From NCBI GenBank assembly GCA_015207585.1, contig JADEWQ010000025.1, positions 1 through 58,029 on the forward strand: a stretch of 58,029 bases of DNA. Reading direction: 5' to 3'. Below, in pieces: positions 44,634-53,918 of this stretch. This stretch comes from Pleurocapsales cyanobacterium LEGE 06147. GTDB lineage: Bacteria; Cyanobacteriota; Cyanobacteriia; Cyanobacteriales; Xenococcaceae. Position numbers and translations under genes: made by a program. Below the pieces are notes generated by a model. It saw only the letters and a list, made by a program, of their open reading frames with translations, was not told the origin of the DNA and did not search any database. Each line of letters starts with the position of its first letter. Within the stretch, counting starts at the first letter, position 1.

Positions 44634-45323
44634 ATGGATAAACAACTTCCACTCATTGGCGATCGCCTGCTTCTAACCCAAGCATTAACTCATCGCTCCT
44701 ACGTCAACGAATATCCCGAAGCAGGAGAAGATAACGAACGCCTTGAGTTCCTTGGCGATGCAGTACTTGGTTTCCTTGTTAGCGAACTGCTCTATAAAAC
44801 TTATCCAACAATGAGCGAAGCGCAACTAACTCGTTTACGTTCTATATTAGTCGATGAAAGTCAACTAGGTAAACTAGGCAAGGAGTTGGGTTTGGGAGAA
44901 CTAATGCGTTTGGGTAAGGGAGCAGAAAAAGATAAAGGTCGAGAAAATCCTTCTTTGCTCAACGATACTTTTGAAGCTATTATCGGTGCTTATTTTTTAG
45001 ATGCGGGAATCGAAGCTGTACGCGGATATATTCAACCCTTATTTAAATCTCTTGCTGACGAAATAGTAGCCGTACAGACGAATATCCCTGCAAAAAGCTT
45101 TGTCGACAGCAAAAACTGCTTTCAACAATGGGCGTTAGCCAACCATGGAGAAAACCCAATTTATCAAATTATCGACGAATCAGGACCCGACCACGCCAAA
45201 GAATTCATTGCCCAAGTTTCAGTTAAGGGCATAGTCTACGGTATTGGTAAAGGTCGTCGCAAGCAAGAAGCCCAAAAACGCGCCGCAGAATCTGCTCTCA
45301 AGCAGTTAGGAATTGGAGTATAG
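44634..45323 (+). CDS. rnc: ribonuclease III
   Basis: A 229-residue double-strand RNA endonuclease that processes rRNA and mRNAs. LTQALTHRSYVNEYPEAGED precedes the signature NERLEFLGDAVLG with its catalytic acidic residues. NDTFEAIIGAYFLDAG is the second metal site region. The C-terminal 70 residues (KNCFQQWALANHGENPIYQI, GRRKQEAQKRAAESALKQLG) form the double-stranded RNA-binding domain. I chose the ATG at 44634; an in-frame TTG at 44583 adds 17 residues without family support. Cyanobacteria often have more than one RNase III. Confidence 0.95.
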   Translation: MDKQLPLIGDRLLLTQALTHRSYVNEYPEAGEDNERLEFLGDAVLGFLVSELLYKTYPTMSEAQLTRLRSILVDESQLGKLGKELGLGELMRLGKGAEKDKGRENPSLLNDTFEAIIGAYFLDAGIEAVRGYIQPLFKSLADEIVAVQTNIPAKSFVDSKNCFQQWALANHGENPIYQIIDESGPDHAKEFIAQVSVKGIVYGIGKGRRKQEAQKRAAESALKQLGIGV

Positions 45324-45325
45324 GG

Positions 45326-45392
45326 AACAGTTAATAATTGAGAATTGATAATTATCCCATTGACTTCTTAACTGATGACTGATAACTGGTGG
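45326..45392. repeat. TAATTGAGAATTGATAATT-type repeat after rnc
   Basis: AACAGTTAATAATTGAGAAT runs into TGATAATTATCCCATTGAC and then ACTGATGACTGATAACTGG. It shares a run of over 20 bases with one difference with the repeat at 10864-10886. It lies between the convergent rnc and DUF427 genes. Confidence 0.65.
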
Positions 45393-45404
45393 CTACTAAG
45401 GATT

Positions 45405-46016
45405 TTACCACCCCCAAGTTCCTGTACTTCCTTTAAATGGACCGACTATATCACTGGTGATCCAGCCACCATAAAAGTCTCCTGGTTGAGGTTGTACTTT
45501 TTCCTCATTGACATAGCAAGCGTCCATTTTCCCGGGATAAAAGGCAACATAATCTTTAATTGGAGCGAACGCAGCTGTAGGTTCTGGATAAAACCATGCT
45601 CCATCAACTACTTGCTTATCTCCAACAACGATGGTGTAATAGTTGGCTACTCCCTTCCACTCACAAAAAGAACGTTGACCGGTCTTATGTAAATATTGCA
45701 TTTGGATAGCTTCTGGCGGTATGTAATATACCGGCGGATGACTTGTTTCTAAAACTCTATAGGTACTTTGGCTATCAGCAATAGTTACCCCGTTAAAAAC
45801 TACCCGAATGCGTTTTGGAGATGGTTCGAGGCGGGGCGGACGAGGATAATCCCAAACTGATTCTTTTTCAGTCTCCGATTGAGTGCGCTGGGCGCGGGAA
45901 CTTGGTGAGGGGCTGTGGGCTGAATTTACTTCAGCCCCTTGTAAGCCCCGTTCCCGCGCAGGAAGCGCAGTGTTTTCACATTGTCTTGGCTCTGGATTTT
46001 CCTCTTGTCTGGACAT
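45405..46016 (-). CDS. DUF427 domain protein carrying an in-frame repeat insertion
   Basis: A 203-residue protein. The DUF427 domain starts at about 54 (SVWDYPRPPRLEPSPKRIRV, FNGVTIADSQSTYRVLETSH) and continues through PVYYIPPEAIQMQYLHKTGQ, SFCEWKG and AWFYPEPTAAFAPIKDYVAF. Residues about 15-44 (NTALPARERGLQGAEVNSAH and following) are encoded by palindromic repeat copy B, which has inserted without breaking the frame. The short N-terminal piece MSRQEENPEPRQ probably belonged to the original start. The family's role is unknown. It is convergent with rnc. Confidence 0.8.
   Translation of the reverse strand: MSRQEENPEPRQCENTALPARERGLQGAEVNSAHSPSPSSRAQRTQSETEKESVWDYPRPPRLEPSPKRIRVVFNGVTIADSQSTYRVLETSHPPVYYIPPEAIQMQYLHKTGQRSFCEWKGVANYYTIVVGDKQVVDGAWFYPEPTAAFAPIKDYVAFYPGKMDACYVNEEKVQPQPGDFYGGWITSDIVGPFKGSTGTWGW
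45886..45967 (+). repeat. palindromic repeat family, copy B, inside the DUF427 gene
   Basis: A nested hairpin: GCGCGGGAAC (45892-45901) pairs with GTTCCCGCGC (45950-45959), GGGGCT (45909-45914) with AGCCCC (45944-45949), and GGGCTGAA (45917-45924) with TTCAGCCC (45930-45937), leaving a TTTAC loop. The outer GCGCT and AGCGC also match. The core (45909-45951) aligns without gaps to copy C and shares its ends with copy A. Confidence 0.8.
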
Positions 46017-46643
46017 AGAATTGCTTAAAGTTAACTATGTATTTATTACTATAACAAGATTAGCTTGCTAGACTTTATCGACCAAAATACCTGTTCTATT
46101 AGCCTTTGCTAGCTACAATTTGAATCTGAACGTATTAATTAACTAAATACTTAATTGAATCAATACGCTAGCGCGATCGCTAGTTTGTTTTTTTACAGTT
46201 ATTTTTTTCTAGAAAAGCAAAGCAATAAGTTTTACTCTTTTATAAAAAACGTGTTAAGCTTGCCAATTGAGCATATTCATTTCTTTTTGTGTAATTTTTA
46301 TTGTTAAATATCTTTTTTATTTTTTATAGATCTTTGAAAAAATTAACGAAATATTATTGTAAAAAATTTTTCAGTCATTTTTTCTCCTATTTAAGCCGAG
46401 CGCCAGTGCTTATTTATGGAATAAATCTCTTAATTATTTGTAGCTAAAATTCAAATCTTTAAACAGAACAAATTATCATCAGTAAATTTATTTAGGACTT
46501 ACTTAATTAAAAATTCATACCAAACTAGTTAATTTATTATTGACACGAGGGAACACTAATTCTTAGTACCTGCTCGGGTAATTATTTAATAAGTAAATTA
46601 AGGACACTGCTTGTCGTCATGATTTTCAACTGGCTGCAAGATA
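46017..46643. other. 627-base AT-rich divergent spacer
   Basis: This spacer separates the minus-strand DUF427 gene from the plus-strand GGDEF gene. It holds an orphan terminator at 46168-46194 and otherwise long AT tracts. TTGACA at 46540-46545 is a possible -35 box for the GGDEF gene, without a clear -10. No protein gene was recognised. Confidence 0.5.
46168..46194 (+). terminator. orphan factor-independent terminator
   Basis: CTAGCG, a CGAT loop and CGCTAG form a perfect 6-bp stem (46168-46183) followed by TTTGTTTTTTT (46184-46194). It is oriented for a plus-strand transcript, but no annotated plus-strand gene ends nearby. The stem contains a HIP1 octamer. Confidence 0.6.
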
Positions 46644-47603
46644 ATGCTGAATGAAGAAATCGGAACTATTTTAATCGTCGATGACAGCCCCTCTAATTCT
46701 GAGATGCTGTTTCAAATTTTGACAGGTGTTGGTTTCAAAGTTAGGGTAGCAGTCAATGGTGAAAATGCCATTTTAGAAGTTACTAAAAATCCACCCTCTT
46801 TAATCCTCTTAGATATTCTCATGCCTGGAATTGATGGATTTGATACTTGTATTAAACTCAAAGCAAATCCTGCTACACGAGAGATTCCGATCATTTTTAT
46901 CACTTCTTTTGCAGATACAGAGAGCAAGGTTAAGGGTTTATCTTTGGGAGGAGTTGACTATATTACTAAACCCTTTCATGTAGCAGAATTATTAGCCAGA
47001 GTTAGTGTTCATCTCAAACTGAGTTGTTTGACACAGAAGGTAGCCGAACAAGCTATAGATCTTCAAAAAGCAAATCAAAAGTTACAACGTCTTGCCGATT
47101 TAGATGGTTTAACTCAGGTTGCTAATCGAAGACGCTTTGACGAATACCTCGAACGAGAATGGCAGCGGCTGAGACGAGAACGAGCACCTCTGTCTCTAAT
47201 TCTTTGTGATGTCGATTATTTCAAACAATATAACGATCGCTACGGACATGTAGCCGGAGATAATTGTTTAAAACAGGTTGCTTTGGCGATCGAGCGCACT
47301 CTCAAACGTCCAGCGGATTTGGTGGCTCGTTATGGAGGAGAAGAGTTTGCCTTAATTTTGCCCAATACAGAACTTGTCGGTGCAGTGCAATTAGCAGAGA
47401 TGGCACGCCTAGAAGTACAAAAACTAAAAATAGCTCACGTTTGTTCTCAAAGCAGTCCTTATGTCACTCTAAGCATAGGAGTCAGTAGTCAAATTCCCGA
47501 GCCAATAAATACGCCACAATCTTTGTTGGCTGCTGCCGATCGCGCGTTGTATGAAGCTAAAAGACTGGGACGCAATCGTTGCTGCGTTCAGACTATATCT
47601 TAA
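46644..47603 (+). CDS. response regulator with GGDEF diguanylate cyclase domain
   Basis: A 319-residue two-domain signalling protein. The receiver domain (about 8-125) has the acidic pair in VDDSPSN, the phospho-acceptor aspartate in LLDILMPG near 56 and the lysine in YITKPF near 109. A coiled coil (about 138-155) links it to a GGDEF domain with the active motif ARYGGEEF. RPAD lies exactly five residues before GGEEF, so the inhibitory I-site RxxD is intact. It should make cyclic di-GMP when phosphorylated and be inhibited by product. No partner kinase is adjacent. Confidence 0.95.
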   Translation: MLNEEIGTILIVDDSPSNSEMLFQILTGVGFKVRVAVNGENAILEVTKNPPSLILLDILMPGIDGFDTCIKLKANPATREIPIIFITSFADTESKVKGLSLGGVDYITKPFHVAELLARVSVHLKLSCLTQKVAEQAIDLQKANQKLQRLADLDGLTQVANRRRFDEYLEREWQRLRRERAPLSLILCDVDYFKQYNDRYGHVAGDNCLKQVALAIERTLKRPADLVARYGGEEFALILPNTELVGAVQLAEMARLEVQKLKIAHVCSQSSPYVTLSIGVSSQIPEPINTPQSLLAAADRALYEAKRLGRNRCCVQTIS

Positions 47604-47658
47604 GTCATTAGCCATCAAGACTAAATACATTTTATTTTTTTGCCCCATAAATTTTTAG

Positions 47659-48114
47659 TTAAGCTACTATAGTTAAGCCATTAAGATAATCCTTCAACTG
47701 CCTGTCATGATCGTGGCTGAGATTGCCAGAGGGAAGTTCTTCTGGTAAAAAAGCTTTAGCTTCTATTATCTCTAGGAGATCTTTAACTTGAGGCGTTCCC
47801 TTTGCTTCTACTTCGATTAACACGGAGATCGAATGAATTCGCGGATCGCGATCTGGTGCAGAATAAACTCCCACTAAGCGACGAATTTTAACTAATTCCA
47901 ATCCAGTTTCTTCAGCTAATTCGCGATGGGTAGCGGTAGGAATATCTTCCCCCCAATCCACCATACCTCCAGGTAATCCCCATTGACCCGTATCTCTTCG
48001 ACGCACTAAAACAATGCGACCATCTGGCAAGATAGGGATGATGGTCGTGCCAGTAATGGGATGACGGAAAATAATGCCGAGTACCGTGCTAATAAATCGC
48101 CAAGAACGACGCAT
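47659..48114 (-). CDS. NUDIX hydrolase
   Basis: A 151-residue hydrolase of nucleoside diphosphate-linked compounds. The Nudix box is GGMVDWGEDIPTATHRELAE followed by ETGLEL, matching GX5EX7REUXEEXGU in full. The N-terminal 20 residues (RRSWRFISTVLGIIFRHPIT) are hydrophobic and basic and could contact the membrane. It is 33 bases downstream of argH on the same strand and may be co-transcribed. The substrate is not predictable; ADP-ribose or oxidised nucleotides are possible. Confidence 0.9.
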   Translation of the reverse strand: MRRSWRFISTVLGIIFRHPITGTTIIPILPDGRIVLVRRRDTGQWGLPGGMVDWGEDIPTATHRELAEETGLELVKIRRLVGVYSAPDRDPRIHSISVLIEVEAKGTPQVKDLLEIIEAKAFLPEELPSGNLSHDHDRQLKDYLNGLTIVA

Positions 48115-48147
48115 GGATTGATTGAGGAATGGAGACTAAAAAAGTAA

Positions 48148-49530
48148 TTAATCGAGTTGGGATTTTGCCCTTCCAATTGCTTCGCGTACCTGCTTAAAGC
48201 CAGTACCACCGTAGCTATTACGGGCAGCAACTACTTGCCGAGGAGCGATCGCTTGATAAATATCGGGTTCAAAAGCTGGATGAATTTGTTGCCACTCTTC
48301 TAGAGTAAGGTCTTTAAGTAGTTTTTCGGCAGTCAGGCTAGTTTTCACTACTTTGCCTACTAAATTATAAGCTTCGCGGAAGGGAACTCCTTTGGCAGCT
48401 AGATAATCGGCTACATCTGTGGCATTGGAAAAATCTTCAGCAACCGCTTGGGCTAAACGTTCGGTACGAAATTCTAAGCCTTCCTTAAGAACAATGGTCA
48501 TTGCTTCCAGACAAGCCTTAACGGTCTTAACGCCGTCAAAAACCGCTTCTTTATCTTCTTGCAAATCTTTGTTATAAGCTAGGGGTAATCCTTTGAGGAG
48601 GACTAACATCCCTTGTAGGTGACCAAACACCCGCCCTGCTTTACCCCTTATCAATTCGGGAACGTCAGGATTTTTCTTTTGGGGCATGATGCTCGAACCA
48701 GTAGCGCAGTTATCTTTGAGGATAACAAAATTAAACTCTTGAGATGCCCAGAGAATAATTTCTTCGCTTAAGCGACTCAGATGCACCATTATCAGACTAG
48801 CAGCACAGAGAAATTCAACGGCAAAGTCGCGATCGCTCACCCCATCTAAACTATTTTCATAGATGCGGTCAAAATCTAAGAGAGATGCGCTGAAGTGTCT
48901 GTCGATGGGAAAAGTAGTTCCCGCCAGTGCGCCACAACCCAAAGGAGAGATATTGGTGCGCCTATAAATTTCTCCCAACCTTTCCCAATCTCTCTGTGCC
49001 ATTTGGAAATAAGCTAGCAGATGATGGGCTAAACTCAGAGGCTGCGCCCGTTGCAGGTGGGTGTAACCTGGAATGAGAGTTTCGACATTATTTTCGGCAA
49101 GCTTAAGCAGAACTGACTGAAAATCTCGCAACAGTCCGCGAATTTGTTCGATTTGTTCCCGTAAATAAAGCCGGATGTCCGTTCCTACCTGATCGTTGCG
49201 CGATCGCGCCGTATGTAATTTCTTACCTACATCTCCTACTATTTGAGTCAATCGTCGTTCGACCGCAAAGTGAACGTCTTCTTCTTCTATACCTGGATTA
49301 AATTTTCCTTCACGGTATTCTTGACGAATTTGTTCTAAACCTGTCACTAATTGTTCTGCTTCTGAAACGGAAATAATGCCCGTATGGGCGAGCATGCGAG
49401 CATGAGCAATAGAACCGGTAATGTCGTGCTCGATTAGCTCGATATCAAAGCCAATACTGGCATTGAAAACAGCGATCGCCGGATGCAATGCCGACTCAAA
49501 GCGATCGCTCCAAGTTTTTTGATTGGTCAC
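48148..49530 (-). CDS. argH: argininosuccinate lyase
   Basis: A 460-residue enzyme of the fumarase/aspartase superfamily that splits argininosuccinate into arginine and fumarate, the last step of arginine synthesis. The superfamily signature [12 protein letters not shown] is intact. [40 protein letters not shown] and [19 protein letters not shown] are ArgH hallmarks. Length and motifs are normal and all catalytic blocks are present. It is a cytosolic tetramer in characterised organisms. The NUDIX gene follows it. Confidence 0.97.
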   Translation of the reverse strand: MTNQKTWSDRFESALHPAIAVFNASIGFDIELIEHDITGSIAHARMLAHTGIISVSEAEQLVTGLEQIRQEYREGKFNPGIEEEDVHFAVERRLTQIVGDVGKKLHTARSRNDQVGTDIRLYLREQIEQIRGLLRDFQSVLLKLAENNVETLIPGYTHLQRAQPLSLAHHLLAYFQMAQRDWERLGEIYRRTNISPLGCGALAGTTFPIDRHFSASLLDFDRIYENSLDGVSDRDFAVEFLCAASLIMVHLSRLSEEIILWASQEFNFVILKDNCATGSSIMPQKKNPDVPELIRGKAGRVFGHLQGMLVLLKGLPLAYNKDLQEDKEAVFDGVKTVKACLEAMTIVLKEGLEFRTERLAQAVAEDFSNATDVADYLAAKGVPFREAYNLVGKVVKTSLTAEKLLKDLTLEEWQQIHPAFEPDIYQAIAPRQVVAARNSYGGTGFKQVREAIGRAKSQLD

Positions 49531-49725
49531 GATAGATTTTTTGATGATTACAGGTTAGAAACTATCATTACTAATGCTTAATGTAAGGGTTATCGGTAGC
49601 AAATAGCAATTCAAATTAATTAGTACATTAGATCCTAATAAAGCTCCCATTTCAGAGCGATGAAACGCCTAGGTTAAACTTTTTTGTTGTTTACTTCCGG
49701 ACGGCGGTACTAGCAACTTGGGCGA

Positions 49726-49959
49726 TTAGTAACTGGTCAAACTTTTAAATATATAACCAAAAAAGATTCCAATCGACAAAGCCCAAACTTGACCGGATTC
49801 AATAAAATTGTGCCATGCATCTTGCATTTGTCCCAAAATATCTGGGTCTTCTATTTTTTGGGCTAAAACAATTGCCAGAGGTAAACAATAACTGTGATAA
49901 AACGCTAAAAGACTTTGAGCCTGAAAGATGTCGAGAAATTGAATATTAAAAATTTCCAT
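49726..49959 (-). CDS. small conserved membrane-associated protein
   Basis: A 77-residue protein beginning MEIFNIQFLDIFQAQSLLAF, then YHSYCLPLAIVLAQKIEDPD, with a C-terminal helix VWALSIGIFFGYIFKSLTSY that could span the membrane. I believe similar proteins occur in many cyanobacteria, but I know of no function. The coding region is AT-rich and no strong ribosome site is visible. It lies alone between argH and the PP2C gene. Confidence 0.6.
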   Translation of the reverse strand: MEIFNIQFLDIFQAQSLLAFYHSYCLPLAIVLAQKIEDPDILGQMQDAWHNFIESGQVWALSIGIFFGYIFKSLTSY

Positions 49960-50078
49960 AACTAAAACTAACGAATGCTACCTAAGAGAGATTTACTTGC
50001 ACTAATTTACTCTCGCATATATGAAAACGGCATTCAGTTTTACTTTATCCTTCAAAATTCTTTATTTTACTTATTAGA

Positions 50079-51530
50079 TTATTTGACGCGCATAACGATT
50101 AAGGTCATATCGTCACCGTTTTGACTCGTCCGACCTGTAAATCTTTCGATCTCATCAAAGAGATATTCGAGGATCTCTTGGGTGGTTTCCAAATGCTGAC
50201 AAGCCCACCGAAAGGCACGGCATAGATTTTCTTCATCGAAGCGATCGCCTGTAGCACTAACTGCATCAGTAAAGCCATCAGTGTAGTAGATAATGGTATC
50301 GCCTGGAGCTAATTTTACGCGATCGTCCTCGTACTCTGATTCGGGGTCGAGACCGATTAACATTCCCCAAGTATCTAATTTATGGAGGGAATTAGTGGAA
50401 GCTTGCCACCATAAAGGCGGATTATGAGCAGCATTAGTAAAGGAGAGAATTTGGGTTTTTGGATCGTACTCCGAATAGAACATACTTACAAAACGGTGAG
50501 AATTTTCTAAATCGGCGTACATAACTCGATTGAGGTGCTGCATAATCTGTGCTGGAGTATGGCGGTTGAGTACCTCTGCCCTAAGCATTCCCCGCGTCAT
50601 GGTCATGATTAAACCTGCAGGAACACCTTTGCCCATTACATCGCCAATAACTATACTCCACGGAACGAGAGAAGCTTCTTCCTCACGCTCGCTTTGGCGT
50701 TGACCGATTTGGTCATAATTAGTGGGAATAAAATCGTAGTAGTCGCCCCCAACCCGATTGGCTGTTTTACATTCGGCAGCTAATTCTACTCCTTGAATTT
50801 GAGGACACTTTGTCGGTAAAAGACGTAGTTGAATTTCTGAGGCGATTTCCAGTTCTCGATCTTGGCGTTCTTTCGAGCGTAGTTCGACGGTCAATTCGTG
50901 ATTGGCGATCGCCACGGCTGTTTGATCGGCTACTAGCTGCGCCAGTTTCCGTCTGGTGGGTGTCCAAACGTATTCCGGATCGCGATTGAAAACATAGAGG
51001 CGACCTTGCTCTATATTTTTAACGAGCACTGGGGTACCAAAAATTTGAATTCTCCCATCTAGTTTATCTCTAATTTCCTCGTCTAGCTGGGTTAAGGTTA
51101 ATTGGGACGAGTCACCTAGTATTTCTGTACGAGTATTTCTGGTACCGTTAAATTGATACGCTAATTTCTCGAATACGCGCAGCAACTCCTGACGCATCTG
51201 AGGTTCGTGACAATGAACCTGCTCCAAATGCAACTGTCCGTTGGCTTTGAGAAGAATCAATACTCCTCCTTCTGAGTCAGTTACCCGGGCCGCGATTAAA
51301 GGGGTTAATTCCAGAAACTGGTTCAAGTTGCTAAAACTGCGAAGCGCAAATCCAAGAGAACTAAGCAAATCTTGGATTTTATTCTGCTCTCTTTGCAGAC
51401 TCGCAACCAATTCCTTCAGTGCCAGGACAGGGGTCATTTCCTCATTAATAGCACTTTTATAAGCATCTGTGTCCTGGGAGGGCTGGCGAGAAATAGATGC
51501 AACAGTTATTGCCTCAGGAGTCGAAAACAT
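50079..51530 (-). CDS. GAF-domain PP2C (SpoIIE/RsbU-type) protein phosphatase
   Basis: A 483-residue signalling phosphatase. The N-terminal half (about 45-215) holds a GAF-like sensor domain (LNQFLELTPLIAARVTDSEG, LYVFNRDPEYVWTPTRRKLA). A linker helix with ELEIASEIQLRLLPTKCPQI, the RsbU signature, leads to the SpoIIE-type PP2C domain: GGDYYDFIP, IVIGDVMGKGVPAGLIMTMT, DTIIYYTDGFTDAVSATGDR and GDDMTLIVMRV. The metal-binding aspartates are present. It should dephosphorylate an anti-anti-sigma-like partner, but no such partner is encoded nearby. Confidence 0.93.
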   Translation of the reverse strand: MFSTPEAITVASISRQPSQDTDAYKSAINEEMTPVLALKELVASLQREQNKIQDLLSSLGFALRSFSNLNQFLELTPLIAARVTDSEGGVLILLKANGQLHLEQVHCHEPQMRQELLRVFEKLAYQFNGTRNTRTEILGDSSQLTLTQLDEEIRDKLDGRIQIFGTPVLVKNIEQGRLYVFNRDPEYVWTPTRRKLAQLVADQTAVAIANHELTVELRSKERQDRELEIASEIQLRLLPTKCPQIQGVELAAECKTANRVGGDYYDFIPTNYDQIGQRQSEREEEASLVPWSIVIGDVMGKGVPAGLIMTMTRGMLRAEVLNRHTPAQIMQHLNRVMYADLENSHRFVSMFYSEYDPKTQILSFTNAAHNPPLWWQASTNSLHKLDTWGMLIGLDPESEYEDDRVKLAPGDTIIYYTDGFTDAVSATGDRFDEENLCRAFRWACQHLETTQEILEYLFDEIERFTGRTSQNGDDMTLIVMRVK

Positions 51531-51809
51531 TAGTTTATTAAGCCATTTGCCAATATTAGTTTTAAAAGAGTAGTCAGTATTTAATTAAGATTAACTTAAA
51601 AAATGATTAAGCTACAGCTGCTAAGGGTTTTATTTATTATCTATCGAAGGATAGTTGTTTTTATCTCGAGCAAGCATCTCATAGAGTTGGTTTATCATAA
51701 CCTTATTTGTAACTACTGCCAATAAAAGCTCGATAAAGTTTTGTACAAGAGCGATCGCCGAAGGTACAGCTCGCTGAGCGTAACTTTTACGTTGACCTAT
51801 TCTCCGTTT

Positions 51810-53255
51810 TCAACCATTGAGTAAAGCTTCCACAAACTCATAGCTAGAAAAGGGTCGTAGGTCTTCAATACCTTCACCCGCACCAATAAAACGAATGGGT
51901 AATTCAAGCTGCTGCGTTACAGCGAGGGCAACCCCTCCTTTAGCGGTACCATCCAACTTTGTAAGAACAACTCCGCTCAGTTTAGCAGCTTCAGAAAAAA
52001 CTTGGGCTTGACGCAGACCATTTTGTCCTAGAGTAGCATCTAAAACTAGTAAAGATTCCACTTTAGCATGGGGAGCTTTTTTATCGATAATGCGCCGAAT
52101 TTTGGCAAGTTCATCCATCAAATTTTTCTTATTTTGCAAGCGTCCGGCCGTATCTACTAATAAGAGTTCGGTGTTGCGAGCCTTAGCTGCGGCGATCGCA
52201 TCAAAAACAACTGCTGCCGGATCGGTATTTTTGTCGGGATTAGCGATAACCGAGGTTTTTGCTCGTTCCCCCCATACTTTTACTTGTTCGACTGCTGCCG
52301 CCCGGAAAGTATCCGCCGCAGCGATCAAACAGCTATATCCAGATTTTTGAGCTAAATGAGCTAATTTGCCAATAGTAGTCGTTTTACCCGCACCATTAAC
52401 TCCGGTGAGGAGCCAGATATTGAGAGTATCTTTTTCGGGCACAAAAATAGTATTATCTTGCCCTTGGAGAGGTCGATCGAGAATATCTTGGATAATTTGT
52501 TTTAAATAGGCGATCGCTTCTTCCGGAGGTAAAGCTTCTTCCCGCAATTTCTCCTGCAAGGTGTTGACGATTTGGTCTGTCGCTTCAATCCCCACATCTG
52601 CCTGTAGCAGAAGTGCTTCAATTGCTATTACCGCTTCTTGATTGAGCGGTCCCTGACCGACAACTGCTTTCAGTTGATTGATCAAACCCCGACGGGTTTT
52701 GCCCAATCCTTGTCTGAGTCGCTTCAGCCAGCTAATCTCTTCTTCCGATATATCGTCGGGAGTTCTTCCCTGATCTGCTAAAATCTTTGCCGACCAAACA
52801 AAATCTTCATCGAGAGCTAGAGCGTCGGTTTCAATCTTGGCTGTAACAACTTCTTCGGCTTCGACTGGGGTTTCGATGGCTGTCTTTTTGAGCTTTTCCA
52901 ATCTGTCGGATTTGCGCATCCAAGCCGGAACATTGTCTGATGTGGGAGTTGTCTCAGCTTCAATCTCTTTTTCTGCGGAGGTATCGGCAGTTGGTGTAGT
53001 TTTTTCCTCTAACTCCGGTTCCCTCGTCTCAACTGGTGAAGGTGCTTGTTCTTTGCGTTGCTGAATGTTTTGATAAGCAGTTTTAGCCCAGGTCAGATAA
53101 TCTTCTGGAGAGGTTGTTGCTGTTTCTAGCTTTGTTTGGTCTTGAGTCCGATTCGTAGAAGCTGCTCGTTCTTGAGTTGCTTGTTCTGGCTCGGGCGATT
53201 TTTTTTCCTCGCTAGAATCTTTATCGTCAAACTTACGGCGAAACCAATTAAACAT
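51810..53255 (-). CDS. ftsY: signal recognition particle receptor FtsY
   Basis: A 481-residue SRP GTPase that docks ribosome-SRP complexes at the membrane. The N-terminal 170 residues are acidic and low-complexity, as usual for the A domain. The N domain (WLKRLRQGLGKTRRGLINQL) precedes the G domain, with LLTGVNGAGKTTTIGKLAHL near 280, DTFRAAAVEQ, LLVDTAGRLQNKKNLMDELA, TKLDGTAKGGVALAV and GAGEGIEDLRPF. All GTPase motifs are intact. It is divergent from the DCC gene. Confidence 0.97.
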   Translation of the reverse strand: MFNWFRRKFDDKDSSEEKKSPEPEQATQERAASTNRTQDQTKLETATTSPEDYLTWAKTAYQNIQQRKEQAPSPVETREPELEEKTTPTADTSAEKEIEAETTPTSDNVPAWMRKSDRLEKLKKTAIETPVEAEEVVTAKIETDALALDEDFVWSAKILADQGRTPDDISEEEISWLKRLRQGLGKTRRGLINQLKAVVGQGPLNQEAVIAIEALLLQADVGIEATDQIVNTLQEKLREEALPPEEAIAYLKQIIQDILDRPLQGQDNTIFVPEKDTLNIWLLTGVNGAGKTTTIGKLAHLAQKSGYSCLIAAADTFRAAAVEQVKVWGERAKTSVIANPDKNTDPAAVVFDAIAAAKARNTELLLVDTAGRLQNKKNLMDELAKIRRIIDKKAPHAKVESLLVLDATLGQNGLRQAQVFSEAAKLSGVVLTKLDGTAKGGVALAVTQQLELPIRFIGAGEGIEDLRPFSSYEFVEALLNG

Positions 53256-53476
53256 AGGAATGAATATAAAAATAATTTAAACCAGATTTTTTTGATGATA
53301 ACAATCTTTCTGCAAAGACATACTTCTTTGGTACCAATGATTAATGACAAAGCGACCGGCGACTATTGCAAACTACCCTAGAAGGAATGGGCTTCCCGTC
53401 GCTTTCTCTGAGATTGCCGTTTGGCAAACAAGTCTAACCTAGCTACCATGAATCAGTAGCAATGAATCTCGATTGA

Positions 53477-53899
53477 ATGATGCGATATCACGTGATTTAT
53501 GACGGCAATTGTAATCTGTGCGTAACTTTTACCCAACTACTCGAACAATTCGATCGCGGTAATCTGTTTGACTATATTCCCATGCAAGACGAGGATGCCT
53601 TTTCTCAATTTGGTATTACTGCTGGCGATTGTCAGATGGGAATGATTTTAATCGATCGCAAACAGCCAGAGCAAAGATGGCAGGGAAGCGATGCAGCCGA
53701 AGAAATTGTACGTTTATTACCTTTGGGAGATGCTTTTATTGCCGCGTATCGAGCTATACCGGGAATGAAATGGATAGGCGATCGCGCCTACGAACAAGTG
53801 CGCGATCATCGTTACAATTTATTCGGCAAAAGGAATTCTACTTATCATTCTCAATATCCTTTTGGCTGTCAAACAACCGACACGTGCCAATCTCCCTAA
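53477..53899 (+). CDS. DCC family thiol-disulfide oxidoreductase-like protein
   Basis: A 140-residue protein of the DUF393/DCC family. VIYDGNCNLCVTFTQLLEQF near the N-terminus carries the DxxCxxC motif (Cys13 and Cys16, a CxxC pair) that names the family. WQGSDAAEEIVRLLPLGDAF and YRAIPGMKWIGDRAYEQVRD are late family blocks. A redox role is inferred from the CxxC pair and predicted thioredoxin-like fold; no substrate is known. The start may be the first or second ATG at 53477/53480. It precedes ndhF by 134 bases. Confidence 0.85.
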   Translation: MMRYHVIYDGNCNLCVTFTQLLEQFDRGNLFDYIPMQDEDAFSQFGITAGDCQMGMILIDRKQPEQRWQGSDAAEEIVRLLPLGDAFIAAYRAIPGMKWIGDRAYEQVRDHRYNLFGKRNSTYHSQYPFGCQTTDTCQSP

Positions 53900-53918
53900 C
53901 ATAAGTAGAGATAAAACT

